From: Verrucomicrobiota bacterium JB024
GTDB lineage: Bacteria; Verrucomicrobiota; Verrucomicrobiia; Opitutales; Cerasicoccaceae
Reading direction: 5' to 3'
Length of the DNA stretch: 39,693 nucleotides
Assembly (NCBI GenBank): GCA_030673825.1
Contig: JAUTCS010000030.1
Location: forward strand, 1-39,693
Under the pieces are notes generated by a model. The model worked only from the letters and a program-made list of their open reading frames with translations. It had not been told where the DNA came from and searched no databases. Each line of letters opens with the position of its first letter. Positions within the stretch are counted from its first letter, which is position 1. The position numbers were made by a program, and so were the translations under genes. Below, piece after piece: positions 9,814-18,312 of this stretch.

Positions 9814-12750
9814 GTGTTACGCCTGCGCACAGCTTTTTATCTGATCCTCTGGCCGCTGATCGTACTGGCGGGGCCGGGCCTGCGCGCGGAGCTTGTCTCG
9901 CGCCAGCAGGGGCTACAGGCCACGCTGCAGGAGGCGGTCACCGCCTTTGAACAAGCCGACTATGCGCGCGCCGCCGAAGGCTTCGCGCACATCGAAACCA
10001 CTTATGCTGACGAGCCCGCCTACCACGAGCTGGAGCAAAGCCTCCTCCCCGTCTGGGCCCATGCCTGCCGCCTGACCGGCGACAATGTCCGCGCCGCCGA
10101 ACTCTACGAAATCTTTCTCGAATGCTATCCCAACGACGACGCGCAGGCTCCCTTCGTCCTCTTCGGGCTCGCCCAGGCCAGTCAGGCGCTCGGCGAAAAT
10201 GCCCGCGCCGCGGCGGCTTACCAGAGCTACCGCGCACGCTTCCCCGACCGGCCCGAGGCGCTTCTGAGCGTGCTGCACGAGGCTGACCTCGCTTTCGCCG
10301 AAGGGACCCCGGACAAGGGCATCGACGAGTTGCTGGCCTTTGCCGCCGATCCACGTGTGCCGCCCACGCTCCGGTCGCAGGCGCGGTTGCGCGCCGTCCA
10401 GGCCGCCCAGTCCCACGGCGAGGACGCCCGCGCGGCGAACATCCTCCTCGGTGACCCTTGGGCCGTCACCACCATGCCCGAGCTGGCCATCCTCGCCTTC
10501 GCCAGCCTGCGGGCGGGAGATTTTCTCGCCCGAGAAGGCCGCACCGCCGACACCATTCTCGCCTACCGCAACGTACCCCCACACCACATACTGGTGGACC
10601 TCCAGCGTGAGCGCCTCGCCCAGCTCGAACAGATCAAACGCGAGCGCACACAGGCCAACCCCGAAGGCATCCAAATCGCCGCTTTTTGGGAAGAATACTT
10701 CGGCGGGATCATCGACAAAGTCCGAGCCGAGCTGGACGAGCTTGTAGTGATGGAAGACTACACTCCCGCCTGGCAGATGCGGCTCGGCGAGGCCTTCCTG
10801 CGCGACGACCGCAGCCGAGAGGCCGGGCTGCTTTTCGGCGAACTGGCCGCCAACACCGCTCTGCCGGGCACGCTGCGCGCTCCGGCCCATTACCGCTGGA
10901 TCCTCTGCGCACAGGCCCGTGAAGACTGGCCCCTGGCGCTGGAGCGAGCGCATGCCTTTCTGGCCAACTATCCGGACGATCCGCTCGCCCCCGCCACGCT
11001 CACCCTGATCGCCGAGGCCCTGCTGCAATCGGGCCGCTACAGCGAAGCCATCGACGCGCTGACCCGACTCATCGAGACATATCCCGATGCTTCTCGGCAA
11101 CCGCAGTGGCGCTTCCGCCGGGGCTACGCCTACGCGCTCGCGCAAGATTACCCGGAAGCCCGGGAGGATTTCGTCAGCATCGTGAATGCCTACCCGAGCG
11201 ATCCCCTCGCTCCGCGCGCACGGCTATGGCTGGGATTGTCATACTTTTTTGAATACAACTACGCCGACGCGCTCGTGCAGTTCGACACACTTCTCCCGGA
11301 TGTCACCGGAACGCCCCTCGAAGCGGAAACTGACTACCGGCGCGCCGCGACTTTGTATTCGATGCGAAACTACACGGAGGCGCAACAGGCGCTCGAAGCT
11401 TTTCTCAAAAACCATCCCGAAAATAAAAACGCTCCTGCCGCCCGCGTCCTGCTGGGCGACACACTAATGGGTCTGGGCGAACTCGACACGGCTACCGAGC
11501 AATTCGCCTGCGTCGGACCGGAAGCCGGGGCGCTTTATCCCTATGCCGTCTTCCAAACTGGAAAAATTTACCGCGTATCCGAAAAGTATGACACGCTGAT
11601 CGCGCACTTCACCGCCTACGCCGAGGAGACCAACACCCCCACCCGCCCCCGCCTGGCCGAGGCGCTGTACTGGGTCGGCTGGGCCCATGCCCGGCAGGGC
11701 GACCCGGCGGCGGGCTTTCCGCAGTTCATGGAGGCCCTCACCCGGACAGGGAATGACCCCCAATCCGGCGACACCGGTCCGCTCCTGCAGGCGCTGGAGA
11801 CGCTGTATGCCCGCGCCCAAGCAGGGGACATCGCCCTGAGCGCAGACGACCCAGCCTCCGCAGAGCTACTCGCCGCTGACTCCTTCGAAGGCTGGCTGGA
11901 GACTCAGCAAGCCGCCGCTCTCGAAAAGAATGAGCTCACCCGTACCTCCCGCTACGGACTCGCTCTCTCGAAACTATACCGCCAGCGCGGACGCGACGAC
12001 CGGGCTGATGCCATCCTTTATGACATGATGGTGCAAGTTCCGCCCGAACGGCTCGACTCGGAGGCCCTGATCACCCTGGGCGACACTCTCGCCGCTGCCA
12101 ATGCCCCCACCGCCGCCGAGTATTACCTGTACCATCTGGAGCATTTTTCCCAAAACCCTCGCACCGGCGCGGCACTCTACGGAATGGCCCGGCTAGCCGC
12201 TACCTCCGGTGACAAGGACAGTGCCGACCAATGGCTGCGCCGCTTCGAGGCCGAAACACCGTACCATGCCGCCGCCCCGCTGGCCGCATTGCTGCATGCT
12301 CGCGTATTGACCGACATGAAGCAGTACGCAGAGGCTGAGTCTGTATTGGAAAATCAACTACAGTCTCCGGCTTTCCGGGGACGCCCCCAGGCCGAGGCCC
12401 TGCTCTTGATGGCAGCCATCGCCGCCAATCAGGGAAACCCGCAACGGGCCATCGCCTGTGACCAGCGCGTGTACACGGTTTACCGCGCCTGGCCGGACCT
12501 GCTCGCGCAGGCCTACTGGCACAGCACGCAGATGTTCCAGCAACTCGGCGACGACCCCGCCGCCCTGCGCACCCTGGTCGAGATGACGGACGACCCACGC
12601 CTGGCAGATACGCCCGAGTACGCGCCAGCGCTCGCGCTTCGCGCCGAGCTGGAGGCAAAGCTGCCCCCCATGTCGGCATCCGATACTGAAGCCGTAAAAA
12701 CACCTACCACCATGGATACCACTACGTCCGACGAGGAGGTCGCCCGATGA
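9814..12750 (+). CDS. large tetratricopeptide-repeat protein, exported
   Basis: A 978-residue protein starting at GTG; no ATG is available before the signal peptide (about residues 1-25, ending LRAE). From about residue 35 to 930 it consists of TPR-like helix pairs (for example AFEQADYARAAEGFAHIE, YSEAIDALTRLIETYPDA, NYTEAQQALEAFLKNHPE), the pattern of periplasmic YbgF/BamD-like TPR proteins. The last 30 residues are a Thr/Ser-rich tail. It overlaps the next gene by four bases (ATGA) and precedes an ExbB-type channel, so it may be part of an envelope energy-transduction or outer-membrane assembly, as in similar verrucomicrobial clusters. That role is inference. Confidence 0.82.
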   Translation: MLRLRTAFYLILWPLIVLAGPGLRAELVSRQQGLQATLQEAVTAFEQADYARAAEGFAHIETTYADEPAYHELEQSLLPVWAHACRLTGDNVRAAELYEIFLECYPNDDAQAPFVLFGLAQASQALGENARAAAAYQSYRARFPDRPEALLSVLHEADLAFAEGTPDKGIDELLAFAADPRVPPTLRSQARLRAVQAAQSHGEDARAANILLGDPWAVTTMPELAILAFASLRAGDFLAREGRTADTILAYRNVPPHHILVDLQRERLAQLEQIKRERTQANPEGIQIAAFWEEYFGGIIDKVRAELDELVVMEDYTPAWQMRLGEAFLRDDRSREAGLLFGELAANTALPGTLRAPAHYRWILCAQAREDWPLALERAHAFLANYPDDPLAPATLTLIAEALLQSGRYSEAIDALTRLIETYPDASRQPQWRFRRGYAYALAQDYPEAREDFVSIVNAYPSDPLAPRARLWLGLSYFFEYNYADALVQFDTLLPDVTGTPLEAETDYRRAATLYSMRNYTEAQQALEAFLKNHPENKNAPAARVLLGDTLMGLGELDTATEQFACVGPEAGALYPYAVFQTGKIYRVSEKYDTLIAHFTAYAEETNTPTRPRLAEALYWVGWAHARQGDPAAGFPQFMEALTRTGNDPQSGDTGPLLQALETLYARAQAGDIALSADDPASAELLAADSFEGWLETQQAAALEKNELTRTSRYGLALSKLYRQRGRDDRADAILYDMMVQVPPERLDSEALITLGDTLAAANAPTAAEYYLYHLEHFSQNPRTGAALYGMARLAATSGDKDSADQWLRRFEAETPYHAAAPLAALLHARVLTDMKQYAEAESVLENQLQSPAFRGRPQAEALLLMAAIAANQGNPQRAIACDQRVYTVYRAWPDLLAQAYWHSTQMFQQLGDDPAALRTLVEMTDDPRLADTPEYAPALALRAELEAKLPPMSASDTEAVKTPTTMDTTTSDEEVAR

Positions 12751-13697
12751 AGCAGCTTGTTCGTTTTTGGACGCTTTGCCTGCTGGCGCTTATTTGTATC
12801 CAGCCCGGACGAAGCCATGCAGCGGACACTGACGGTATCCCAGCCAACGGCTTGAACGGGCCGTGCACGGTCGTGCTGCGCAATGGCCAATTTTACCAAG
12901 GCCGCCCCATTGCCCTGCGCGACGGGCAACTGATTTTCATCCAGTCCCAAGCGGGCGGCCAAGCCGAGTATACCTTCGCTCCCGAAGAGGTTGAGCGGAT
13001 CGACTTTCCGGGTAACGCACAGAAAGCCGAAGCCATTCGCCTGGTCACCACCGACAACCCGCAGGAGGCGCTTCCGATCCTGCGCATGCTGCTGGAGCAG
13101 CGCGGGCCATACATGGCCTTCGTGTCCGAGAGCGAGCGGTCATTTTTCATTTTACTGGTCCAGGCCGAGATGGAGTGTGGCGATCCCTATGCTGCGCTCG
13201 GACTCGCTCGTTTATTAGCGGAAACCACCCAAGATCCCGCCGTGACCAAGCAACTGGAGGCCATCATCCTGGAGGGTTACTACCGGCTGGGGTTAATATC
13301 CGACACGCGCCAGCTCGCCGAGGAGTGGATCGCCCGCCATCCCCGCTATGGCCGCTCGGCGCTGGGTTGGTACATCCTCGCCCGGCTCGACTACGACGCG
13401 GGCAACTACGAAACAGCTTTCCAGACCGCGCTCGAGCCGGTCACTTTCTCCAGCCAGTATCCCATGGCGTTTCTCGCCCACGCCTACGCGGTAGCGATTC
13501 TCTCGGCAGTCGCTCTCGACGACATGACCGAGGCCCGCGCCCTGGCTGTCGAGATGCAGGCCCGCGAGCTGGACTGGCCCATGAGCGGGGGGTTTGAAAC
13601 CGGCGCAGAGCAATTCCGTACGCTGCTCGCCCCCTCCAACACGCCCGCTGATTCCGCCCCCGCCCCGCAAGACGGGTTTGACGCCGAGGCCGAATAA
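12747..13697 (+). CDS. exported TPR-like protein
   Basis: A 316-residue protein with a signal peptide (about 1-25, ending SHAA). A beta-strand segment follows (VVLRNGQFYQGRPIALRDGQLIF), which looks like a small SH3/Sm-like barrel often found at the front of such proteins, then helical TPR-like repeats (about 100-290) and an acidic, Pro-rich tail. Start overlaps the upstream stop (ATGA); the ExbB-type gene starts 34 bases downstream. It probably acts in the periplasm with the large TPR protein. No enzyme motif is visible. Confidence 0.75.
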   Translation: MKQLVRFWTLCLLALICIQPGRSHAADTDGIPANGLNGPCTVVLRNGQFYQGRPIALRDGQLIFIQSQAGGQAEYTFAPEEVERIDFPGNAQKAEAIRLVTTDNPQEALPILRMLLEQRGPYMAFVSESERSFFILLVQAEMECGDPYAALGLARLLAETTQDPAVTKQLEAIILEGYYRLGLISDTRQLAEEWIARHPRYGRSALGWYILARLDYDAGNYETAFQTALEPVTFSSQYPMAFLAHAYAVAILSAVALDDMTEARALAVEMQARELDWPMSGGFETGAEQFRTLLAPSNTPADSAPAPQDGFDAEAE

Positions 13698-13731
13698 CCC
13701 GAAACTATTGCCGACTTTACGCCACTGAGCC

Positions 13732-14439
13732 ATGCGCCGCCTGACCGCCACTCTTCTGTTCGCCCTGTGCACGCTGCCCGCCTACGCGCAGGAGACCGCC
13801 GCGGGCGCCGACAGCCGCAGCCTGTGGGCGCTGATCCGCGAGGGCGGCTGGGCTATGTGGCCGCTGGGGGCGTGTTCGCTGGCGATGTTTTTCCTGTTTT
13901 TCTACGCCTGGCGCGAGACGGCCCGCCACCGCTTCGTCCAGCCGAGACAGTTGGAACAAGCTACCGCCTGCCTGCGCCAGCGCGACATCGACGGGGCGCG
14001 GACGGCCCTGAGTACCAGCGACACCGTGCTCGGCCGCGCCATGGAGAAAGCCCTCGGCAAGGCCCGCCCCGAGCTGCCCGACGCGAACCGGCCCAACGTC
14101 GAGGCCCTGCTGGTCGAGACCCTGGAGGCCGAGGAGAACGCCCTCGCCCAGTGGATCAACTACCTCAACGTGATCGCGGCCACCGCGCCCATGATCGGCC
14201 TGCTGGGTACGGTCAGCGGGATGATCGGCGCGTTTCAGACCATGGAGCGCGTCGGCATGGGCCAGCCGCAGGCTTTCGCCGGGAGCATCGGCGAGGCGCT
14301 TATCACCACAGCGACGGGGCTGGTTATCGGCATCCCCGCCATGGTCGCGTACTTTATCGTGAAAAACCGCCTCGGCGCGGGTATGATCGCCAGCGTCCAG
14401 GCCGCCACCGACCTGATCGACGAGTTGGAGCAAGCTTAG
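13732..14439 (+). CDS. MotA/TolQ/ExbB-type proton channel protein
   Basis: A 235-residue protein. After an N-terminal signal-like helix (1-20) come the three membrane helices of the family: one near 42-62 (MWPLGACSLAMFFLFFYAW), one near 143-165 with the conserved APMIGLLGTVSGMIGAF, and one near 184-208 with the conserved GEALITTATGLVIGIPAM. These are the TolQ/ExbB pore helices that use the proton gradient together with an ExbD/TolR partner. The extra N-terminal signal-like segment is seen in other Verrucomicrobia and Planctomycetes members. Two TPR genes lie upstream, as in typical clusters, but no ExbD/TolR or TonB gene follows here; a partner would have to be encoded elsewhere. Confidence 0.9.
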   Translation: MRRLTATLLFALCTLPAYAQETAAGADSRSLWALIREGGWAMWPLGACSLAMFFLFFYAWRETARHRFVQPRQLEQATACLRQRDIDGARTALSTSDTVLGRAMEKALGKARPELPDANRPNVEALLVETLEAEENALAQWINYLNVIAATAPMIGLLGTVSGMIGAFQTMERVGMGQPQAFAGSIGEALITTATGLVIGIPAMVAYFIVKNRLGAGMIASVQAATDLIDELEQA

Positions 14440-14477
14440 GCTCCTGTTAACCATGTTCTCACAATAAGATTTGGGGG

Positions 14478-14560
14478 CTCTGCGGTGCGTGTCCGCACTC
14501 GACTTTCGATGCTGCGCATCGTGTCCGAAAATGGACGACAGTAAATACGTTGCGGTGCGC
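14478..14560. repeat. short run of palindromes between exbB-like gene and DUF6941-like gene
   Basis: The 147-base gap after the ExbB-type gene has no open frame. It holds three consecutive inverted repeats: GTGCG-tgtc-CGCAC near 14483, CGATGC-TGC-GCATCG near 14508-14522, and GTCC-gaaaat-GGAC just after it. TGCGGTGCG occurs on both sides of them as a direct repeat. The central palindrome has the same stem-plus-three-base-loop design and partly the same sequence (GATGC..GCATC) as one in the array at 24934-24948. A dispersed repeat element is likely; no U-tract marks a classical terminator. Confidence 0.5.
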
Positions 14561-14586
14561 AGGAGCGGCTGTCAGGGTGGCCGCCA

Positions 14587-14991
14587 ATGCAATCCAAGCC
14601 ACAGCTTCTGATTTTCGCTACCTGCGACGGCGTGCACATCGAGCCGACCACGGGCAAGCACTACCTGATGGGCATTTTTTCCAGCCTGCGGGCGCGGGAG
14701 TTTCCCATGATGCACCCGCAGATGGTGTGGTTCGTCAGCCTGACGGACGTCAGCATCGGCGAGCACCAACTGCGGCTCAGCCTCGGAATGCCTGGAATGG
14801 AGCCGATCATGTCGGTGGAACGGCCCTTCGAGTCGAAGAGCCCGCTGCACCGCCTTCACCTGATCAACCAGCTCCAGAACGTGCCCTTTCAGCAGCCCGG
14901 CGACTACGCTGCCGCGATTGAAGTTGACGACGAGCCGCTGCTTGTGACCTCTTTTGTTGTAGCCCCGATGGGCAATCCCCAGTCACGATGA
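14587..14991 (+). CDS. DUF6941-like small protein
   Basis: A 134-residue protein without signal peptide or membrane helix. The opening LLIFATCDGVHIEPTTGKHYLMGIFSSLRAREFP matches what I know of the DUF6941 family: a beta-sandwich-like protein of about 130-150 residues with no assigned function. Its last four bases overlap the start of the adenosine-kinase-like gene (ATGA), so the two are translated together. Whether it has anything to do with nucleoside or sugar metabolism is unknown. The family name is from memory and needs a profile search. Confidence 0.7.
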   Translation: MQSKPQLLIFATCDGVHIEPTTGKHYLMGIFSSLRAREFPMMHPQMVWFVSLTDVSIGEHQLRLSLGMPGMEPIMSVERPFESKSPLHRLHLINQLQNVPFQQPGDYAAAIEVDDEPLLVTSFVVAPMGNPQSR

Positions 14992-15974
14992 GCAAGCATA
15001 CTTTTGATCTGATCGGCGTCGGTTCGCCGATCGTGGACAGCCTGGCGCAGGTCACCGAAGCCTTCGTCTCCTCCATCCCCGGCGACAAGGGCGGGATGGA
15101 GCTGGTCGATGCCGCCACCATGGGCGAGCTGATGGCCAAGGTCGAGGCCCCCCTGACCGAGGCCCCCGGCGGCTCCGCCGGAAACACCGCCGTGGCGGTC
15201 GCCCACCTGGGGCTGCCCACGACCTTCCTCGGAAAGATCGGGACAGACGCCGGCGGCGAATTTTACCGCGACCGCTTCATGGAGCTGGGCGGCGACGGCT
15301 CGCGCTTCAAGGTGTGCGAGGTGCCCAACGGGCGCTGCCTCTCGCTGGTCACGCCGGACTCCGAGCGTACCATGCGCACCGACCTGGGCGCGGCCATGAC
15401 GCTCTCGCCCGACGAGATCAGCGCGGAGGACTTCGCCGGGTGCCGCCACGCGCATATCGAGGGCTACATCCTTTTCAACCGCGACCTGATGTTCAAGGTG
15501 CTCAACTCGGCCAAGGCCGCCGGGTGCACGGTCAGCCTTGACCTGGCCTCGTTCGAGGTGGTGGGCGCAACCAAGGACATCCTGCCCGACATTTTGGGCG
15601 AGTACGTGGACTTGGTCTTCGCCAACGAGGGTGAGGCCAGCGCGATGTTCGGCGGCAGCGACTATGCAGGCATGGCCGCCCAGCTCGCCGAACTGTGCGA
15701 CGTGGCCGTGGTCAAGCTCGGCAAGGCCGGCTCGCTCATCCAGCAGGGCAAAAAGCTGGAAAAGATCTCTCCGGTGCTGGTCAATCAGGCCGTGGACACG
15801 ACCGGCGCGGGCGACCTGTGGGCCGCGGGCTTCCTCTATGGCTGGCTGCGCGGACGTCCGCTGGCCACCTGCGGGCACTACGGCTCGGTCCTGGGCGCGG
15901 AAGTCGTCCAGGTCATGGGCGCGGCCATCCCGCACGCCCGCTGGGCCGCGATCCGGCAGCTGCTCGACGCCTGA
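14988..15974 (+). CDS. PfkB-family kinase, adenosine kinase-like
   Basis: A 328-residue cytoplasmic kinase. The N-terminal substrate lid begins LIGVGSPIVDSLAQV; the family signature 1 region is GGSAGNTAVAVAHLG; the C-terminal signature 2 is DTTGAGDLWAAGF, whose Asp is the catalytic base and whose GAGD forms the anion hole. The pattern (IVD start, NG..GRCLSLVTPDSERTM and FANEGEA) is that of bacterial adenosine kinase-like sugar kinases, which phosphorylate adenosine or a related ribosyl compound at the 5' hydroxyl with ATP. Substrate cannot be fixed from sequence. It overlaps the DUF6941-like gene by four bases and a second PfkB kinase follows after 17 bases. Confidence 0.85.
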   Translation: MSKHTFDLIGVGSPIVDSLAQVTEAFVSSIPGDKGGMELVDAATMGELMAKVEAPLTEAPGGSAGNTAVAVAHLGLPTTFLGKIGTDAGGEFYRDRFMELGGDGSRFKVCEVPNGRCLSLVTPDSERTMRTDLGAAMTLSPDEISAEDFAGCRHAHIEGYILFNRDLMFKVLNSAKAAGCTVSLDLASFEVVGATKDILPDILGEYVDLVFANEGEASAMFGGSDYAGMAAQLAELCDVAVVKLGKAGSLIQQGKKLEKISPVLVNQAVDTTGAGDLWAAGFLYGWLRGRPLATCGHYGSVLGAEVVQVMGAAIPHARWAAIRQLLDA

Positions 15975-15991
15975 GCCTGAGCCTTTCCGCC

Positions 15992-16876
15992 ATGAATGCC
16001 ACCCCCTCAAGCGCCCCGCAGCTCCTAGTCACGGGCGGGCTTGGGCTGGACACGCTCGTCATGCCCGACGGGCAGGAGCGCCGCGAGATCGGCGGTTCCG
16101 GGTGGTTCGCCTCACTGGCGGCGGCCTTTTTTTTAAAACCGCACCTGCTCGGTGTCGTCGGCGGGGATTTCCCGGCGGAAGAGCGCGAGCGGCTGGAGCA
16201 ACTCGGCGTGGACACAGCGGGCATGGCCGTGATCGCCAGGGAAAACACCTTCGCCTGGAAATGCCGCTACCACCAAGACCCGGACAAGCGCAAGACACTG
16301 GAACTGCTCCCCAACGTCGAGGAGTCGTTCCGGCCCGCGCTCAGTGAGGTCGAACGCCACTGTCCCTTTCTCCTGTTGGCGAACATGCGCCCGGACTGCC
16401 AGCGGCGCGTGCTCGACCAGATGGAGGGCGAGCCCTTCGTGGCGCTCGACACCATCGATTTCTGGATCCGTGAACGCCGCGACGACCTGCTGGCGATGAT
16501 TGCACGGACCAGCCTCATGCTGCTCAACGACGAGGAGGCTACCGCCCTCACCGGCCGCGACGACCCCGTCCAGGCCGGACGCGCCCTGCTGGAGCTGGGG
16601 CCGCGCTTCGCCGTGGTCAAGCTCGGCTCGCGCGGCTCCCTCGGATTCACTGTCGGGGCGGACTGGCACGTGCCCGCACAGCTCGTGGACAAGCCCGTCG
16701 ATCCCACCGGCGCCGGGGACAGCTTCGCCGGGGCCCTCATGGCCAACCTCGCCCTGTCCGGGAAAACCGATGCCGCCACCCTCCGCGCCGCCATGGAAGC
16801 CGGGGCCCGCATCGCCGCCATCACCGTGCAGGACTTCTCCGCCCGGGCGCTCATCGCAGCGCTGCAAAAGCGCTAA
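15992..16876 (+). CDS. PfkB-family carbohydrate kinase
   Basis: The start is placed at the ATG at 15992, 17 bases after the previous stop; the same frame is open further upstream but only within the neighbouring gene. The 294-residue product begins LLVTGGLGLDTLVMPDG, has IGGSGWFASLAAAFF in place of the first PfkB signature and DPTGAGDSFAGALMANLAL as the second, so the catalytic Asp and anion hole are present. It is distinct from the upstream kinase (shorter, different lid) and closer to the ribokinase/fructokinase-like group. The physiological sugar is not evident. The two kinases and the DUF6941-like gene probably form one transcript. Confidence 0.83.
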   Translation: MNATPSSAPQLLVTGGLGLDTLVMPDGQERREIGGSGWFASLAAAFFLKPHLLGVVGGDFPAEERERLEQLGVDTAGMAVIARENTFAWKCRYHQDPDKRKTLELLPNVEESFRPALSEVERHCPFLLLANMRPDCQRRVLDQMEGEPFVALDTIDFWIRERRDDLLAMIARTSLMLLNDEEATALTGRDDPVQAGRALLELGPRFAVVKLGSRGSLGFTVGADWHVPAQLVDKPVDPTGAGDSFAGALMANLALSGKTDAATLRAAMEAGARIAAITVQDFSARALIAALQKR

Positions 16877-16945
16877 GCCCATTGTCCCCTGAATCCAGCC
16901 AGATCGGGAGGAGTCATTCTGAATATATGATTCCCTTTCGCGATA

Positions 16946-16963
16946 ACTTGTGTAGTTTTTAGG
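16946..16963 (+). promoter_or_regulatory. candidate operator before the GntR/LacI regulator gene
   Basis: The AT-rich stretch just before the regulator start contains ACTTGTGTAGTTTTTAGG, ending 11 bases before the ATG. Closely related sequences occur at 19943-19960 (ACTTCTGTAGTATTTGAT) and 20080-20097 (TCTACTGTAGTATATAAT), before the two other divergent genes of the locus. A shared site for the neighbouring regulator, including self-control, is a reasonable inference; it could also be a promoter element. Confidence 0.35.
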
Positions 16964-16974
16964 CTTACCTAGCG

Positions 16975-18201
16975 ATGAGCAAAGAATCCAGCATGGCCCG
17001 ACGGGCCGCCTACGAGAAAGTCCGGGACGAGATTGTGAGCATGATCCGGGAGGGGTTGTTGCGCCCGGGGGATCGCTTACCCTCCGAAAAGGAGCTGGCG
17101 CAGCGCTTCCGCCTGAACCACCAAACGGTCCGCCGAGGCCTGGCCGATCTGGCGGACCTGCGGGTGATCGAGCGGCGCGTGGGCTCGGGTTCGTTTGTGC
17201 GCCTGGGAGGCGATGACCTGGATCAAGCCCTTGCCAGTCAAATGGATAAGGATCATGTCGCTGAATCCACGGTCCCCATGCTCGGGGTGCTTTGCCTGAC
17301 GGACTACGACGCTTTCGCCACCAAGCTGCTCAATCGTCTCCATCACCTGGCTGCCGGGCACGGGCTACAGATCATGATCCGCGTCGTCAGCGATTTCGGA
17401 GACGAGGCGGTGGCAACCGTCCAGCAAATGATCGCCCATGGCTGCCGCGCCATCATCGTGCCGTGGGCGAGACAAGGAGAGTTTACAGAAACCCTCTGGA
17501 ACCTGAAGCGCACGGTGTCCGTGCCGGTCGTCAGCCCGGATCTGCACGAAAAGGACGCGCCGGGCAAGGAAGCCGGGTGGATCGACCTGGTACGCATCGA
17601 GATCGCGTTCCGCTATTTTCAGGAACTGGGGCACCGCCGCATCGCCTTTTTTGGCCCGTATGAGCCGGGCAACCTCACCGTCAGCCGCCGCCTGTTCGCC
17701 TACACGCGGCTGGCGAACGAGTCCGGCCTGGCCACACGGGTACGACTGGTGAAAGCCTCCTCCGCGGAGGTGCTGGAGGGGCTCGATGAGTGGGCCCCAC
17801 TGTGCGTGTCCTCGGAGCAGGAGCGCGGGTTGGCCGTCATCTGCTACGACGACGACTGTGCCCTGCGGCTGATCACCAGCGCGCATAAACGCGGCCTCGA
17901 CCTGCCCCGGGACCTGGCACTGATCGGCTTTAACAACGTGGCCCTGGGCCAGGTATCCGATCCGCCGTTGACGACGATCGAGTTCGGCTATGACCGGCTG
18001 GCCGAGAGGCTGGTCGAGCAGGCGGTAGCCGCCATCGACAAGCGCCAGGTGACGCATAACCCGGTCTTCCGGGAGCGCATGATCGTGAGAGAGTCCTGCG
18101 GCGGACGCGCCAGCCTGGGCGAGGTGGCCCAGCAGATGGCGGATCGCCTGGCACTTGAAGTCGCCGGTAAGCATGGAGTCGCTCCCGCCACCGGCGTGTA
18201 G
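16975..18201 (+). CDS. GntR-type winged-helix / LacI-type sensor hybrid regulator
   Basis: A 408-residue transcription factor. Residues about 11-77 form a GntR winged helix (YEKVRDEIVSMIREGLL, RLPSEKELAQRF, RLNHQTVRRGLADL, GSGSFVRL). Residues about 96-375 form a LacI/periplasmic-binding-protein-like sensor (GVLCLTDYDAF at the start, HRRIAFFGP, ICYDDDCALRL, DLALIGFNNV). This is the AraR-type combination, which binds DNA as a dimer and responds to a sugar. It is common as a local regulator of polysaccharide genes in Verrucomicrobia. It faces the carbohydrate genes at 18313-24799 and probably controls them. No Shine-Dalgarno sequence is seen before the chosen ATG; M7 at 16993 is an alternative. 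Confidence 0.88.
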   Translation: MSKESSMARRAAYEKVRDEIVSMIREGLLRPGDRLPSEKELAQRFRLNHQTVRRGLADLADLRVIERRVGSGSFVRLGGDDLDQALASQMDKDHVAESTVPMLGVLCLTDYDAFATKLLNRLHHLAAGHGLQIMIRVVSDFGDEAVATVQQMIAHGCRAIIVPWARQGEFTETLWNLKRTVSVPVVSPDLHEKDAPGKEAGWIDLVRIEIAFRYFQELGHRRIAFFGPYEPGNLTVSRRLFAYTRLANESGLATRVRLVKASSAEVLEGLDEWAPLCVSSEQERGLAVICYDDDCALRLITSAHKRGLDLPRDLALIGFNNVALGQVSDPPLTTIEFGYDRLAERLVEQAVAAIDKRQVTHNPVFRERMIVRESCGGRASLGEVAQQMADRLALEVAGKHGVAPATGV

Positions 18202-18235
18202 CACCGTTTCGCAAAAAGGTTTAGTTGAGCGAACG

Positions 18236-18253
18236 ACTCCGGGCCGCCGGAGT
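18236..18253. terminator. hairpin between convergent genes
   Basis: ACTCCGG-GCCG-CCGGAGT forms a perfect 7-bp stem in the 111-base gap where the regulator gene (+) and the pseudopilin gene (-) converge. There is no U-tract on either strand, so it would be a weak or factor-assisted bidirectional terminator. A second small stem, GCAAG-tcccg-CTTGC, follows about 30 bases later. Confidence 0.4.
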
Positions 18254-18312
18254 GCTCTCCCCCGTTGCCATACTGAAGCAAGTCCCGCTTGCGGACACGG
18301 CAGGCTCGCCGG

